The position numbers and the translations under genes were made by a program. Shown here in pieces: positions 30,251 to 44,391 of a stretch of DNA of 64,000 bases (position 1 is its first letter; every line of letters starts with the position of its first letter). The stretch covers positions 1,701,001 through 1,765,000 of the forward strand of contig JAMPIT010000493.1 of NCBI GenBank assembly GCA_026261815.1. The letters run 5' to 3'. The stretch is from Monarcha castaneiventris obscurior (lineage: Eukaryota; Chordata; Aves; Passeriformes; Monarchidae). The notes under the pieces were generated by a model that was given only the letters and a program-made list of their open reading frames with translations, was not told where the DNA came from and made no database searches.

Positions 30251-33200
30251 TCTTCATTTGTTTCCCCATACAAAGGAAGTATCCTGTTCTTTCAAGTAGA
30301 TGGGATGGGGTGCTCCAACCTGGGAAAAGAAAAAAGAAAGGGAAGGAGGGCCAGGCAGCTTCATTAGTGCCAGCCCCGGGGGCTGGGGCTGCTGGAGCCT
30401 TAGTGGGGCTTTCGTGCTCCTTCTGGCAAACCAGACTCCACTGGGGGCACTGGGAGCCTCAGCCACCTGCCGGGAGCTCCTGGGACATACACTTTGTTCT
30501 GTGATCCTTCCTGGGACACGTTTCTCTGCTTGGCTTTGTCCTGAAGCGACAGTGTCACTCCTTTCCCAAGCTGGCAGCTTCCAAGGGAGTGGTTGGTGCT
30601 AGCACAGCCATTTGCTGCTTCCCAGTAAAGCGGCTGTAATGGGCGTGCTGGGCCAAGGAGCCCCTCAGGATGCTGCCACCCTTCAGGCAGTGGCACTTTT
30701 ACTGCTGCCTTGGGTGGGAAGAGAGCTGGTTTCTTCAGTCTCACTACTAATTTTGGCGTCTTGATGAAAAGCAAAATAATTCTTTCTGTTTTGTTTTTTT
30801 TTTTTCCAAGGGAAAATATTGCAGCTGAAACATTTTACAGACTTCTGGAGTTAGCACCCACTATGTTTTTGGGTAGAAGTCTAGCCTGTAACCTTTTTTC
30901 TCCCAGTTTTCTTCTGTTTATTGGAGTAACCCATAGTTCTCCTCAGTTCTCCATAAGCTTAGTGTTTGGGCTGCTGTGTGCTCCACGTGTGGTCTCTAAT
31001 ACTGGGATCTGAAGTGTACTGATGACAAATGTTAATGATGTCTATTTAATCAGTCTACAGAAGCTCAAATCCCTTGTATCCCATGGGTTGGAGAGATGCT
31101 AAAGGAGCCAAGGTGAACAACCTCCAGCCAGCTCGAGGCAGCAGGAGCTCTCTTACAGGCAGCAGTTAACAGACAAACAAGCACTTTCAGCCATCCTGGA
31201 GGTGTTTTCATGTGCCCTTTTGATCCTAAAACCTATTCCCCTTGCTCGGCTGCTCTATCCAGGGTTCACTGTCCCCTTTGAGCATATCTGCCAATAACCC
31301 ACACTGGGTGGATTACTGAAATGAAATTAAATGAAAGCCTTGTGAAGGCATCACCTCATTTCTTAACCTGGTCCTGTATGAGCAGAGAAACCTGGTTGTT
31401 ACTCTGCCCCAGCTCTGCTCCAAGAGCCACCCAAGAGTCCCCATTCCCTTCTTTTTGGGCCATGGAGCTGCTGCTGTTCAGGGAGGAGGAAAGACTTGGC
31501 ACCTTCCCACCTCACAGCAATGCTCACTTTATTCTCTGCCTTCCTGATGGCACTTTTGTGAAGTTTGGTAGGGGTAACACTAACACCAGAACGATTCTGC
31601 TGCAGAGATTGTCAAGGTCCTAAACCCAACTGCAGAGCAAGAAAAGCCCAGCAAGGTGGAGTTGCATTTGTGGGAGTGGGTCAGGAACTTGTGAGTGATA
31701 ACCATTACTGGAGTGTGATCACTCCTAACCAGGCAGAACCAGCAACAGGAATTCAAAGATACAGCCCAGTCACCCTTTCCATGTAACCTTCAGAAGGAAG
31801 CAAACCCACTTCTGGGAGAAGGGTTAGCAAGGACAGAAACAGCTGCAGAATTTGGCAGCAACATAAAATATTTTGCAGAAATAAATGGAAGCAAACAATA
31901 CACTTTTATTGTTCTAAAATTTAATGTTTTGTACTGTTCCAGTGATTTTTAAGTCATTGGAAATTGCGTTTCCTACTGCTCTGGTTGGTATGCCTTGCTC
32001 CCAGAGAGCTGGAGCTGGTCTAGATGGCAGTGGAAGGGAGAAGGGGCTGTGTGGGGCATGCTACTGGTAGCTGGAGAGGCCAAACCCAGTCACTCGGTGC
32101 TTTAGGAACTCCTCACGGGAAAGTTGAAGAAAAATGTTGATTACCAAGAAATGGAAATTCTAATACCTAAACATCTTTTTGCTGGAAAATTTTCCACGAT
32201 ACCTAAAACACAAAATTTGTTCTGAATGCTGATAATGCATTTGTTTGGCCAAAGCACAGCCATGTCTCGTGCCAGACTGATTTCCTGCCTTGTGCTGCTT
32301 GGTATGAGCAGCGTCGTGTCCCAGTGCCGTGGTGACCTGAGCTGGCCCTGTCCTGGTGGTGAACCCCAGGAGCCCTGTGCCACACTGCTGAGCTGGGCAG
32401 AGCCAGGGGGCCCACGGCATGTCCAGCCAGCTGTGGGGTTTGGGGACAGGGACATTGCCAGTCCTTATCGAGTAATGCAGATCAATGCATCTCTGAATGC
32501 TTCCAGAGGAGGTTAATGATGTGTTCAGTGTTGAATTGGGCAGGGATGCTGGATTTGGGGTTCGTTTCTGGTCAGGGTACAAAAAATACATTTTTAACCT
32601 TGTATAAAGGGTTTGTATGAATACCAGCAGGACCGGGGCAGCCCATTTCTGTCCCAATCTCCTGCTGCAGGTCAGTGGTGCTATGCTGTGAAGGAGCTGC
32701 TCGATACAGGATGTGTGCAGTGGGAATCAGACCCACCAAAATGTGAATGCCCACATCATTTTGGGGTCACCAGGAGTAGTCTCTGGGGTGATGTGGCCCT
32801 GCATGTATTGGAAAAAGATCAGGAAAGGCACAGCAGAGTTCAGCAGAGCACACTTCAGTGTCTTCAGAGGCACCCTGTGCATACAGCTACAGCGGTTTTT
32901 TGGAGCCAAAGTTTGTGGTGCTCTGCTATTAAACTTCCCTGATATTTGCATTTCTTTAGAGATGGGGTTTAACTCTGAATTTCTACTGCCTTTCAGAGAA
33001 GGTGTTGCATTGTCAGAGGGATCAGAGGGTCAGTGCAAAGACAACTGGAGAGCTGTGCTTCAGGACCTCTGCAACAAGGAGCCATGTCCTGTGTCTTTGA
33101 TCAGGACAGATCAGGGAGACAAGAAACCTCAGACCTCTCTGGCAGCTTTAAACCTCCGCTCCTGACGTGCCTGTCTGCCCCCTGACAGCTCCAGCACTAC

Positions 33201-36200
33201 CTGTGCCCATGCTCAGACTGGTGATTCAGCTTCTTGCAGATGACTGATAATGGGATTATCCTCCTGCACCCACAGCAGGACAACTGGAACCACATCCTTA
33301 ATGAAAGAAATGTTTGTGGCTGGTTGGCGTGTTTGCTTCTGTCAGGTTGAGCTCTTTATCTGTGCAGAGTCCTCCAGCTGACAGAGTGCTGCTACAGCGT
33401 CGTGTGGACCCCATGCAAGCAGGAATCAAAGGGGCAGCAGAGATAACCTTGAACAGCCAAAATGGATGTTTCCAGCAAATTCTTTGCACAATAAGTTGCA
33501 CTTCAGGCTGATGTGACTGTTGCAAGTAGTCACAGTTTGCCTGCTCCCCAAGAAGCGCTTCCCTTCAGTACACAGAGTGTTTTCTCTGCTTACAGTGGGG
33601 AAACTCAGATATTCCTTCTGACTAACAGGGTTTGGAGCTGTCTGAAGTTGGGAGTGTTTCTGTTTACTGCAGTCTTCACATCCAGCCCTTAATTCATGCT
33701 GGGCTGGCAGGATGCGTGGGGGGAGTGCCTGGCATGAGGGCACAATTTGGGGTGTCCCTGAAATTTGTATACTTTGGCTGCAGCTTGCTTGTGGGCAGAA
33801 AGGCTTTTGGGGCATGAGGCTTAAAAGGGTCTTTGAGTAGTTGTGCTCAGTACTCGTGAGCTATATAAGGGTTATGTTAAAGTGTCCCTTTTTTTGTCAA
33901 ATATGTGTCTAGACAGCAAATTCTTAGTCGTGGCCGAAATGTTTCCCTCCTGGCCTCATAAAAACATACCATCACCTTTAAAACATCACGCTCCTGTAGA
34001 AAAAAATTTCTGCTCTGGAGTTACAAGAAGCACTTGAGAATCCCTGCAAGTGGAAAAGCAGAGGGAAAAACAGTGTCTGGTTTTCCAGGGAGGTTTTAGG
34101 TGGCACATTGGGCATCATCGGATTTACCAGAGGCACATCCTGGTTGTTCTTTACAGTTGTTCATATTTTATGTCAGTGTGTTCCTCCCTTTCCAGAGAAG
34201 AGGGCAGGCACCACGTACTGTCCATCAATCCAGAGCTCCGGCAAAACCAGATTTCTCACCTTTGCTCCCTGATGCAGGAGCCTCATCACGGCAGGAAGAG
34301 CCGGTTCACCCTCATCACCCCCTCCTCTGCTTTGCATAGGCGAAGAAATGCAAAGCACATCGCAGGAAGGCGTCAGTGGCACCCCTGGCACGGGTTTTCC
34401 AGGTGCCAAGGTTACTGCAGCATCGGCAGCTCCCTGCCTTTGTCCCCGAGGACCGGAGTCACTTTGTTTGCATTCCAGCCGCGGTGCCGGGGCGATTTGC
34501 GGTGCTTGGGAGTTGATTTGGATGGGAACACACAATTCAGGTTGCCGTGAGCCGTGCCCGAGCCCTGCTGCCTGCATAAACACAACTCTTGCTTTGGCTC
34601 CAGCCCCACCTGTGCCCACCGCGTGTGCTGGGAAATGAATGATACGGGGATTGGGGGACAGCTGGAAATTCACGGCTTTTCAGTGATCACCAGCAGTGTC
34701 TGGATGCTGCCCAAATCTCTGCTAATTGGCCCCGCGAGACCCCCATTTGCTGCACCCTCATCAGTTTCCTGAGCCTGAAGGGGGGAAAAAAAAAATCCCT
34801 GGATGGAGTGCGGGGGTCGCGCTTCGTATTCACATTCAAATATCACAGGTTTGGGTATCAGCAAGCGCCTCCTGAACCTCCAGAGCCCACCTGATGCTGA
34901 CACCTCCCAGTTTGCTCCAGCACGGACAAAAGGACGGGACTGGCACCCAGGGCTGAGCTTTGCCCAGCGTTTTCCAGGCAGAGGAGGAATTGTAGCTGGC
35001 CCGGGGTATTTTTGACAGCGAGTAATAAAGAATTACAGTTGGAAAAAGTGAGATTTGGGGCTTCCATGCTGTTGCATGACAATGACCTGCCAGCCCCGAG
35101 GTGGGCAAGAGGGCCTGGAAGTCTGGGCTTATCTTCTATCAATTTGTAGCTTATCAAAACTTCACCAGCCGAAGCAACTCCCCTCATAGAAAATGTTGGA
35201 GACAGGGCCTGTGCAAACTGCTGCCTTTTTATTTCATGGGACCACCCTCTTCCCAAGATAAGATTCATTCTGAGTTTATCTTAATTTTTTTTCCCCCGAG
35301 AAAACTTAAAATATATATTTTTAAGGGTCTGGGCTTTTTTGCTTTTTTATTTGTTATTGGTTTTGTTTGTTTGTTTGTTTTGGGGAGTCAGGAAAATATT
35401 TTGTTGTCTCAGTTTGTTGTGTTTGATTGTTTTGTTTCTTCCTTTTTAATTATTAAACATGAGTATCTTTTGAAAAAGAGCTTGGTTGCCGAATGAAATG
35501 TCAGAAAGTTTTCCTTGAAAATACCAAGGAAAATGTGTTTTGGTATTTTATATTTTCAGTATTTCCATTTGGTATGTCCCATTTTGCTTCCTGATTGTGT
35601 TGCCAAATAACCCAATTAATTTAATGTGAGTTTGCTATTAGTTTCAGTCAATTGTAATTATTATTTTTTTTTTAAAGAAATGCTTTCCCTTGAAAACAGA
35701 GGATGAGGGGGGAAAATGATGCTTGCGGCAGAGCAGGATTTTGAGTGTTGTCTTCTGACAGCACAGAACAGTTTATGGAAGGTGGAAACTAGTGTTGTAA
35801 ATATGAAAAAACCCTCTCATCTCTAACCAGGCAACAGGTTCTCTCAGGCAAATCATAGCGATCTTACCAAGACCCCAGGAAGTAGCTGGAAGTGTTCCCA
35901 CACCATAAATACACTTGACATCTGCCATTGAACAATCTGTTGTGTGAAATGGAGCCAAATTCGATGAATTGTGTATCGATTTTCTACTTTGCAAAAGCTC
36001 TGTGTTCACTTGCTGTGTTCTTCCAATTTTTTAAGAATTTTTTTCTTTGTATCTTTGCTCCAACTGGTGCTCCAGAGATCTTGTGTCCAGGGAAAGGTGC
36101 TGCTGCCATGGCTGTGCTGAGGAGTTGTGTCAGGGCTGCTGGATGCTGCCAAAATTTGTGGTTTCTGCTGCCTCCCAGAGTGACAAACAACTTCTCCAAA

Positions 36201-37718
36201 GTCTTGGGACGCCTTCTGTGCCCTGTATGGGAAGGTGGGGATCTGGCTCCTTCCTTCTCGATGCAGATGTGAAAGGATGCCACAGAGCCTCCTCTCAGAC
36301 TTCACACTTGAGTTTTAATGGCCTTTCGAGTGTCTGTTGTTTTCTGCTCAGCACCTGGCATGTAGAAAATGTGCTTGGAAGGGAAAACAAATCACCCTGA
36401 TCATCATGAGAGTCACAATAAATCATGCAGGCCATGAGAATTGCTCCCAAAGACCCTGTGAGAGCTGGGTGTCAGGTTTTGTTTTGGCCAGACCCTCAGT
36501 TCATGGCAGATCTCCTCCAGGTTTTGGTGCTTTATGCCAGTAGCTGATCCCTCTCCCGTGGGTCAGGGTGGGATGGAGGCAGAAGCTCAGGGTGGCCCCA
36601 TCAGCTTTGGCCTTGCTGCCCCAGCAGCTCCCAGGCAAGAGCCACCAGGTCCCCAGCAGGTGAGGTGTGGGTGGTGGAGGCATGACATGTGGAAACAGCC
36701 AGCTTGGGTTTTTCTACTTCTAGTGAGAGCAGAAAGTAAATAAATGGACTAAATAACCTTTACAGAGTTCCCTATCCAAGTGACTGAGAACTGTGAACCA
36801 GAGGGGGAAAAAAGATTTAAAACTCATGCTATTTTTGCAAACTGATAATGCAAGATTTCCATTTGGCTCTTGTCTTTTGAGCCTGTTCTGCTTGGGATTT
36901 TTTGTTCAACCTGACTAGAAACCTATTATTTTGTTTAAATGAAAGATGATCCTGATACCTGGCTGAGGAAGCCATTGCAAAACAAACCTGCCAGCTTGCA
37001 CAAGAGAATTGCAACACTGGCAAAGAGCAGCTAAAGTTTAAAAATCTTTCTCATCCAATTCCCCAAAGCTGTTATTAAGCACCCACAGGTAAGAGGGAAA
37101 GCAGTCCACAGCTCTCACTTCTAAAGTGACTCATGAATAGCAATGCTGTTACCATTAAAAGTTTTCATTTCAGCAATCCCTTCTCTGTGCACAGAAGCCT
37201 CATTAAACCATGGTCAGCTGCCTGTCCTGTTGGACTTGTTTGCTACAGGCCTGGGCCTTGCTGGGACAATTTTGGGAAGTGTTTTGCCAGGTGATTGGTT
37301 TGCAGCATCAAGGTGTTTGCTCTGGGCCAGGTTTGATCTCCGTGGTGGGTGGATGTGAGAAAGACAGGGAAGTGACTTTGTCTGGTGGCAGCAGAATCAA
37401 GTCTGGATGAAAGGCAGCAGAGGATAAATGTAAACACTTGACTCCCCTGCTCCGTGTTTCCTAGGAGCATTTCCTTTTAACTGAGTGGGCCATTGTTTGC
37501 TGAGCATAACCCCTTGCTTCCCTTTGTAAGTGTGCTACCCACTTTAATTAAGAGGGATGAAAATGGGATATTCCATCTTGCAGAGGGGCAGGAAGGGATG
37601 CAGCTGAGGCTCTGCACAGCCTGACACAATCAGCTGCATCACTCACACTCGCTGTGCAGGGTAATGTGGGGTGGGCAGCAGTTGCACTGGCTTGAAATAG
37701 CCCCAGGATGGCCATTCT

Positions 37719-37815
37719 AGAATCATGGAATGGTTGAGTTGGAAAGGACCCTAAAGACCATCTTGTTCCAGCCTCCTGCCAGGGGCAGGGACAGCTTCCA
37801 TTAGACCAGGACACT
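37719..37815 (-). mobile_element. CR1 LINE 3' tail, short reverse fragment
   Basis: AGAATCATGGAATGGTTGAG, then TTGGAAAGGACCCTAAAGACC and GGGGCAGGGACAGCTTCCA mark the terminal 100 bp of a CR1. Confidence 0.85.
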
Positions 37816-38100
37816 CAGATTCTACAAGGCCGATTCCTCTGGGCTGCACCAGCTTGGCTCAGGTCATACCCTGGCCCTTGGATGCAGAATGAGCTGATAC
37901 CCTTTGGCTGCACTCTCTGGGCTCCAGACCCGTGGAGAAAGCCAGCACAGGGCTGAGCATCAGCCTGTGGCCGTGGGACTGCGAGTGGGGATGTTCAGTA
38001 GCTGCCTGGTTGAGATGATGGAGTGCTAAGTTGAAAAGCAAAAGGCAATACGAGCTTTAATACCTTGTTAAGGAGGATGCTGCCCATCCTGTACTGGGAT

Positions 38101-38592
38101 TGATGCCTAAGGATTTTTGTCTTTTTTCTTTTATCTACTCTCTGTACTCTTTCCACATGTATTTGGAGCTCTGTAGCCTATTACTGCATTCCTAGCCAGT
38201 TTTCCCAGTGCTTTTCCCTGCCCGGATAGGCAGAAAGACACAACATATTCCAAAGCCCCTATCCTGTCTTGGTTCTCCCTGGGAACCAAGGCTGAAAAAC
38301 AGCTCTTGGAGACACATTTTCATCAACAAAGTACAGACCCATCTGAGGGGGGAAGGATTTAGAAGGGGCTTGGATGGGGGGAGGGGAAATTACATCAGCA
38401 CTTGTGGTTTTTTGTCAATTATGCTAATTTACTGAAGTTATAAAACTGTATTCAGCCCCGTGGGGGGTGGGCTTTTGTGAGCACTTTCCATATCTGCCCC
38501 TGGAGGCCTCCAATAAAGACCAGGCTTTATATTACCTCCTATACTATCTCGAAAGTGTGCATTGTTTCATTTTTAGGTTTGCTGCGGCGTCA
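38101..38592 (+). mobile_element. Solo LTR, family C copy 1, target duplication GGAT
   Basis: This 492-bp element starts TGATGCCTAAGGATTTTTG and ends CTGCGGCGTCA. GGAT flanks both sides (38,097-38,100 and 38,593-38,596). It shares the body AGGCAGAAAGACA, TCTTGGTTCTCCCTGG and CATCTGAGGGGGGA with copies at 42,982 and 55,081. CAATAAAGACC at 38,510 is its poly(A) signal. Confidence 0.88.
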
Positions 38593-38596
38593 GGAT

Positions 38597-41500
38597 GAAC
38601 CCCTGAGCAGTGCACCTGCACCCAGGGGAGCCAGAGGGGTGTGGGACAACACCCATGCCTGAGCCCTTCAATCCAGGCCGCAGCACTGTGCACCAAACAG
38701 TTAAACTGCCCCTGTCAACGAGGTTTCTGCTCGCCCTGGTTCCGGGAGGATTGATGTGTTTGGCATATGCACACCTCCCTGCAGATAGTGCCCAAAAACA
38801 GTGAGCAGCTTTGTGCGCCTGTCCGTGCGCGCCGGGGATTAAACTCACCTTTGTGCCGAGGGTGAACATATGGTTTATGTATTTCAGAGAAGGGGATGGG
38901 AGGTTGAAGCTTGGTGTGTGCTGCACAGGGGTGAAACCATTCCAGAGCTCAGTGTCTGGGTTGTTGGTCCTCCAGAGCTTGCAAGAAATGGGGAGATGCA
39001 TCCAACTGGGTATGGCCATGTGTCGTCTGTGTTGTTCACCTTCAGGTTTTTTCTTCATGGCATGGTCAGAATCGGGCAGATCTGCAGGAAGATTCTGGCA
39101 GGGAAGGGATCAAACCCCTTGTTCGGGGTCTCCTTTGAGTCATGCTCATGTTGAACCCTAAAAACTCAAACACAAGCACAGTGATGAATGCTGAGCAAGT
39201 GACTTCCCACCCCTTCCAGTGGGATCCCCTTCCCCTTCACAGAAGCTGAGGGGACAGGAGTCCTGCAGGGAAAGGCAAGGGATGAGAAGATAGCTGGGGT
39301 TTGGGTTTTGGCTCAGTTCCTACTGTTCGAAGGACCAGGTCCAGAAACTGAAGTTAAGATTCCTGTTGTGATTAATGGACTTTATGCCTGATTTTGATTT
39401 AACTTCAAACCACTTCTTGGGACAGGAGCTAATATGGACTTCATATAACATGCAGGATATTTTCACTAGCACTGATGGGTAAAAAGCCTAATCCACTGAT
39501 CTGGGTCTTTGGAAATCACATCTAGATATTTAAAAATACCCAGACCTGGAAAGGAGCTTTTTTGCTTCCTGTTGGCCCATTCTTCCTGTATTGCAGAAAT
39601 CATGGAGGAGATGCAGGTGGAAAAGTCTGGCAGTCTACAGGAACAATAATTTCGCTGTGCCAGACTCTCTGAGGATTGCAGTAGATCTTCAAGGCACTAC
39701 CAGAAAGTGCTTTTGCCTTTGTGTTTTTCATTAGTTCTCTGATGGCCTTTGAAAGGGAAGAAACACTATGAATACGGGCTGTACAAATATGCTCTTTTCC
39801 ATCTGGAGAGAGGAAGTGATATTTTTTAATGCCTGTGATTAGTCTGCAGTAATTTGTTTGTTTGCCTGTTTGCTTTTTTTTTTCTCCCTCCCCAAAATGA
39901 AAACGCAGAAAATTTTTGTTTTGCTGCAGCCTGAAATGCAACCTTTTGTTTTCACGCCTTGGTAATTGAAGGTTTACGTTATTGCTACTACAGCCTTTTC
40001 CCCAACATTAAATGTAATTAATGCTCTGTTGCCTGAATGTTAGCAAGTTTGAGATCTGGTCTGTAGGAGAATTTCTCCATCAACATATGAGACAGACCTT
40101 TTGGTCCTTCCTGCTGTGACATCTCTTGAATGGGCTTTTTCAGAATGCACTCAGCTAGAAAGTGAGCATACAGTGGGTTCTGCAGCCCGGTGCTTAGGGT
40201 GTGCTTTTGGGAACCAGAATTGCTCCGTTCCAGCCCTTGCTCCAGTGAACCTGGCATTGAAATGCTGACAATGAAAGCAGCTTTATTAATATTGCCAGCT
40301 CAAAGTGTTCAGAAATCATGTATCAATCTTGTAAATGTCGAGATAGTGGGAAATAAAGCTGAATCTTTTGGCTTGTTTTTATTTCTCTTTTGGTTTGTAG
40401 CTTTTGGGGGACAAGTTTTGAAACTTATGACCATGACCAGGGCTAGGAAAAGCTGTGCGCATAAACTCTTCCCCTCCCTTCATGGTAATCCCCTTGGAGG
40501 GAGTTTTTCCTCCTTGTTTTATTTTGCACCTTTGTAACCCTCAGCAGAGGAAGCTTCACCTTTTAGGGAAGGCGTTTCAAACTCCAGGGTGAAAGAACCA
40601 TCTCCTCCCAAAATCCTTGCCTCCAAAGGGGATATTCACACCTCCCTTTTACACTGATGTTGACTTCAACTCACCAATTTTGAAAGAAATAACCTTGAGA
40701 TGTCTGTTAGCACTGTTCCAGAGTGAGATGATTGCTCATCTTTAGTTTGCAGCAGAGCCTGACCGGAATTGCTACCAGCGACCTCGTTTGAGCATCGTCA
40801 GGTTATTTTTCCTGCTTTCTCTCTGTATATCAATATTGAATCAACAACTTGCCATTCAACAAACAGGTCCCTGTTGATCTAGAATTTAAATTTCAACCTT
40901 AACCCATTGCTTGGAAAGATTCAGTGAGACTTCTCAATTAAAAAAAACCCTTCAGTGTCCTCTGCCTTTATCTGAGCTGAGTCTCTCCTGAAGTCTCCCG
41001 GGGGTGCTCTGGAGGTTGCAGATGTGAGAGAGGGGTTCCTTCAGGTGCTTCTCTCCCACGTGCCCTGATCCAAATGCCAGGTCTGAGCCTGAGGATGTCC
41101 CTAGGAGCTTTGTGCAGGGTGTGTGGGCTCATCACTGCCCAGGGGACTGAGGAGACAATGTGGGGGAAATGCCACTTCCCTTACTCCCCAGTTCTGCCAC
41201 TCATGATAGAGAAATGGGGTCTCACAGGCAGTTAAGGGAGTATTTAAAAATTTTATCAACAAAATAACCAGCCTTTCCTAAAGCAGCAGGGCATCTCCAT
41301 TTATTTAGAAAGGATGTGTGAAATGCAAGGAGCCTTTGCAACTTGTGGCGCCAAAATAATGGGGTGAACTGGGTTAGAAGAGTGAGGTGGTTAATAGTAA
41401 TCTTGCTTTTAAATTCACCACATTTGAAGAAGTCCTTAAAGAATTCCTACAGATGCCCTAGTGACTGATTTCAAGCTACCTTCAGTACAAAACATAACAT

Positions 41501-42981
41501 ATCTGACACGGTCCCAAGAGGGACTGATATCATTTGTTCTTATTTTGAGTTCCTATGCATAATGGGATCATGTTCTAGAAATGAGACCACTCTAAGAGGC
41601 ATGACTGCAATTTCAGAAAATAATTCCTTTTTCCCTCAACTGAATGTTTCAGTCTTTTCAGGCTCAAAAGATGTGAAGAAAATGAAACAGTCTTTAAGCA
41701 GCAGCCACACGCTCACCTATGGCTTCCCACGTCCCCAGCTGTAACCTCCACAATGTTTTACTGTTATTCCTCACATGGATATTTTAAAGATTGGTCATGC
41801 CCATTAATACCTTTGTTCCAGCCCATGTCTTGCTGAATGGTGTGATATGATACAAACCATGATTCATAAAGGTTTCTTGGAAGTGGCTCAAGAGAGATTT
41901 GGTGTTTTCAAACAGCTTTTTGAAATGTTAATGGCTGTTTAAGGGCAGCAGCGAGCAATTTCAGCTGGGGATGATTCAGTTGAGGAGGTTCTTGAAGCAA
42001 GTTTGTAGGAGTCAGAGGGACTCAGAGAAAATAGGAAAACTGGTATTTTGCTTAAAAAGTTTGGAGTGGGAATTGCAGCCTCTTTAGAAGGAAAAGTATT
42101 CCAGTACATTAAAAAAACACTTTAAAAATCAAGAGACTTTCTTGAGACCAGAAACTTTCTAAATTTACACATAAACAGGATGGGAGCAGTGGCTGGAGGT
42201 GCTCCAGCTTTATTCCTTTGATAGAGGAAAGGATTCTGTGGTGGTTGTGCTGCCTTTGAGAGCCCCGTCACGGGCTCTGATAGAAAAGAGGGTTTATATC
42301 TGTATTTTGTTACCCTGCTTGATCCAGCTGCTTGCGCTGGTACTGGGTTGCAGTGGAGTCCAGACTCCTGTTCAGGCACCAGCTGGAAAGGCTGAGTTCC
42401 TGCTGCTGGGGAGGACTTGGATTCTCACTCAAGACCTTGGGCAAGTCACTTCATCTGTGCAATGGGGATAATAATGTTTCGTGTCAGAGAATCGCACAGT
42501 TAGGCACACTAAGATCATAAAACTGAGTAAAGGGATCTATAATACCAGACCTATATAGAATACTGACCTATATGGAATAATAGATCTATAGGAATAACAT
42601 TCCTGACCTGGTTAGCTTTGTGTATTCTCAAGTGCTTCGCCTTAACCAGCAGCTTAACTCAAGCTAGCTCACATAACACATCTCCATGTCCTAATCCAGA
42701 GAAAGCATTCTGAATGGGAAATCCAGATTCCTGAATTTCAGCCTGGAAAGCATCATCTGATTTGGGGAGCCAACAGGAACTGGCCGTGTGGTTGTAAATG
42801 ACCTTTCAAATGGTGACGTGGCACTGGCTTTCCCTCCTTCACCACCACTAAAGTGTAGCTGGAAAGAAAGGCGCTTAAACCATTTCTTTTGTGACTAAAG
42901 TTGCAGCTTATTAAAGCTGGACTTGCAGCTCTAGTCCTGAGAAGAAGCTGGCGGTTAAGAGGAGACTCTGGCTTGTCGGAG
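38597..42981. other. Gene-poor DNA, no exon supported
   Basis: Unique sequence with AT-rich patches (for example 39,950-40,030) and no recognisable coding exon, RNA gene or transposon body. Confidence 0.5.
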
Positions 42982-43462
42982 TGGTGCCATCTTGATTTTT
43001 GCCCTTTTTTGTTTGACATATTCTCTGTATTCTTTACGCATACATTTGTAGCTTTGTGGTCTATTATTGTAACTCAGCTTCAGTGTTTTCCTAGGCAGAA
43101 AGACAAAACACATTCCAGGACCCCTGTGCTATCTTGGTTCTCCCTGGAAACCAAGGTTGAGAGCAGCTCTTTGAGACATATTTTTATAAACAGGGCCTAG
43201 TCCTCATCTGAGGGGGGAGGATTTAGAAGGTGCTAGAGATGGGGGGATAACTTCGTCAGGCATGCTTCTAATTGGGGATTCTTCTCAGATATGCTAATTT
43301 GCAGAAGCTATAAAAATTGCACACGTGTTGTGCGGGCTGTGCATCTCCAGCGCTTTCCACCTGATGAATTGTGCACCTAAGGATCCTTGTATAAAAATAC
43401 CCCTCTTTAACACCCTGACTGTGTCTGGCTCGTATTTCTAGGACCAGAGGAAAAAGGCATCA
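42982..43462 (+). mobile_element. Solo LTR, family C copy 2
   Basis: 481 bp, starting TGGTGCCATCTTGATTTTTG and ending AAAAAGGCATCA. Flanks GGAG and AGAG match at three of four bases, consistent with a decayed 4-bp duplication. TATA-like CTATAAAAATTGC lies near 43,308. Confidence 0.83.
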
Positions 43463-44143
43463 AGAGCAAGAGGGCTGTGTGGAGGAGGGACCTTGCTCCT
43501 GAAGGAGCAGCGCAGCCTCAGTGTTCCCTGTGTGGAGGTGGCTTTGCTGTGGCTGTGCACGCCTGGCACGCGGTTTATTGCTGATGGAACAAGCCTTCCC
43601 AGAAGGAAACGCTGCAGCAATAACCTTGTGAGGGGCCAAGACCCAGCTGTGAAGTTTTCCAAGGCCACCGCTGTGTAAATAACGCGCTGCAAAGGCTCGG
43701 TTTAAAGCCCGGAGAGTCGTAGATGTTCCTCAAGGCCAGAAAGCAAAGAGAGGCGAGGTTGGGGCACAGTTTGTTTCACAGAACTGGGAAGTCTGGGCTG
43801 TATTTACCCAGCTGGAAGCAGGCTTCACATCTATTTATGCCTAGATTTTGCCTCAGGTGCATACTCTCCCATTAGGTTTAAGTGGCTGGAAAAGGCCAAA
43901 CACGTCTGAGGTCATTTTTGGCTAATTAATTTGGCAACAAGTGCTGATTAATTAGTTTGGGTCTGAAATTAGCTGAGATAATTTTTTTGCAGTGGCATAG
44001 GCCATGGATTTATGAGCACTTCTTCTCCAAGACAAACAATACTCTGAAAATGTTGGTTTCGGGGTGCACCCAAGGTGCTTTAAATATTTAGGTATAGATA
44101 TCATATATTTTGCCATTGCATAGGGAGTTCTGTATAACTCTGC

Positions 44144-44235
44144 TCCATCCATCCATCCTTCCATCCATCCATCCATCCATCCATCCATCCATCCATCCAT
44201 CCATCCATCCATCCATCCATCCATCCATCCATCCC
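44144..44235. repeat. (CCAT)n tetranucleotide microsatellite
   Basis: Over 20 tandem CCAT units with one CCTT variant at the left. The minus strand encodes a WMDG repeat frame that is not a gene. Confidence 0.97.
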
Positions 44236-44349
44236 AGGTAACTCTCCCCCTCTCGGGGGGAGTGATTATCAAATTTTAAGAAAGGGACCCAATCATATTT
44301 CCTCTGAAGCACATTTTTGCCACTAAAGCCTCTTCAGCTGCAAGTTTTT

Positions 44350-44391
44350 CTCCTCCTCCTCCTCCTCCTCCTCCTCCTCCTCCTCCTCTTC
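44350..44391. repeat. (CTC)n trinucleotide microsatellite
   Basis: About thirteen tandem TCC/CTC units lie 115 bp downstream of the CCAT tract. Confidence 0.95.

Larger units (their letters stand above)
29309..38096. other. Gene-poor DNA, no exon supported
   Basis: About 8.8 kb of unique sequence. Open frames are short, lack recognisable domains and occur at the density expected by chance. It includes a CR1 tail (37,719-37,815), a possible conserved element (30,050-30,250), a (TTTG)n run near 35,362-35,380 and T- or A-runs. Confidence 0.55.

Noticed and set aside
43952..44312. Frames with WMDG repeats
   Set aside because: Arise from the CCAT microsatellite.
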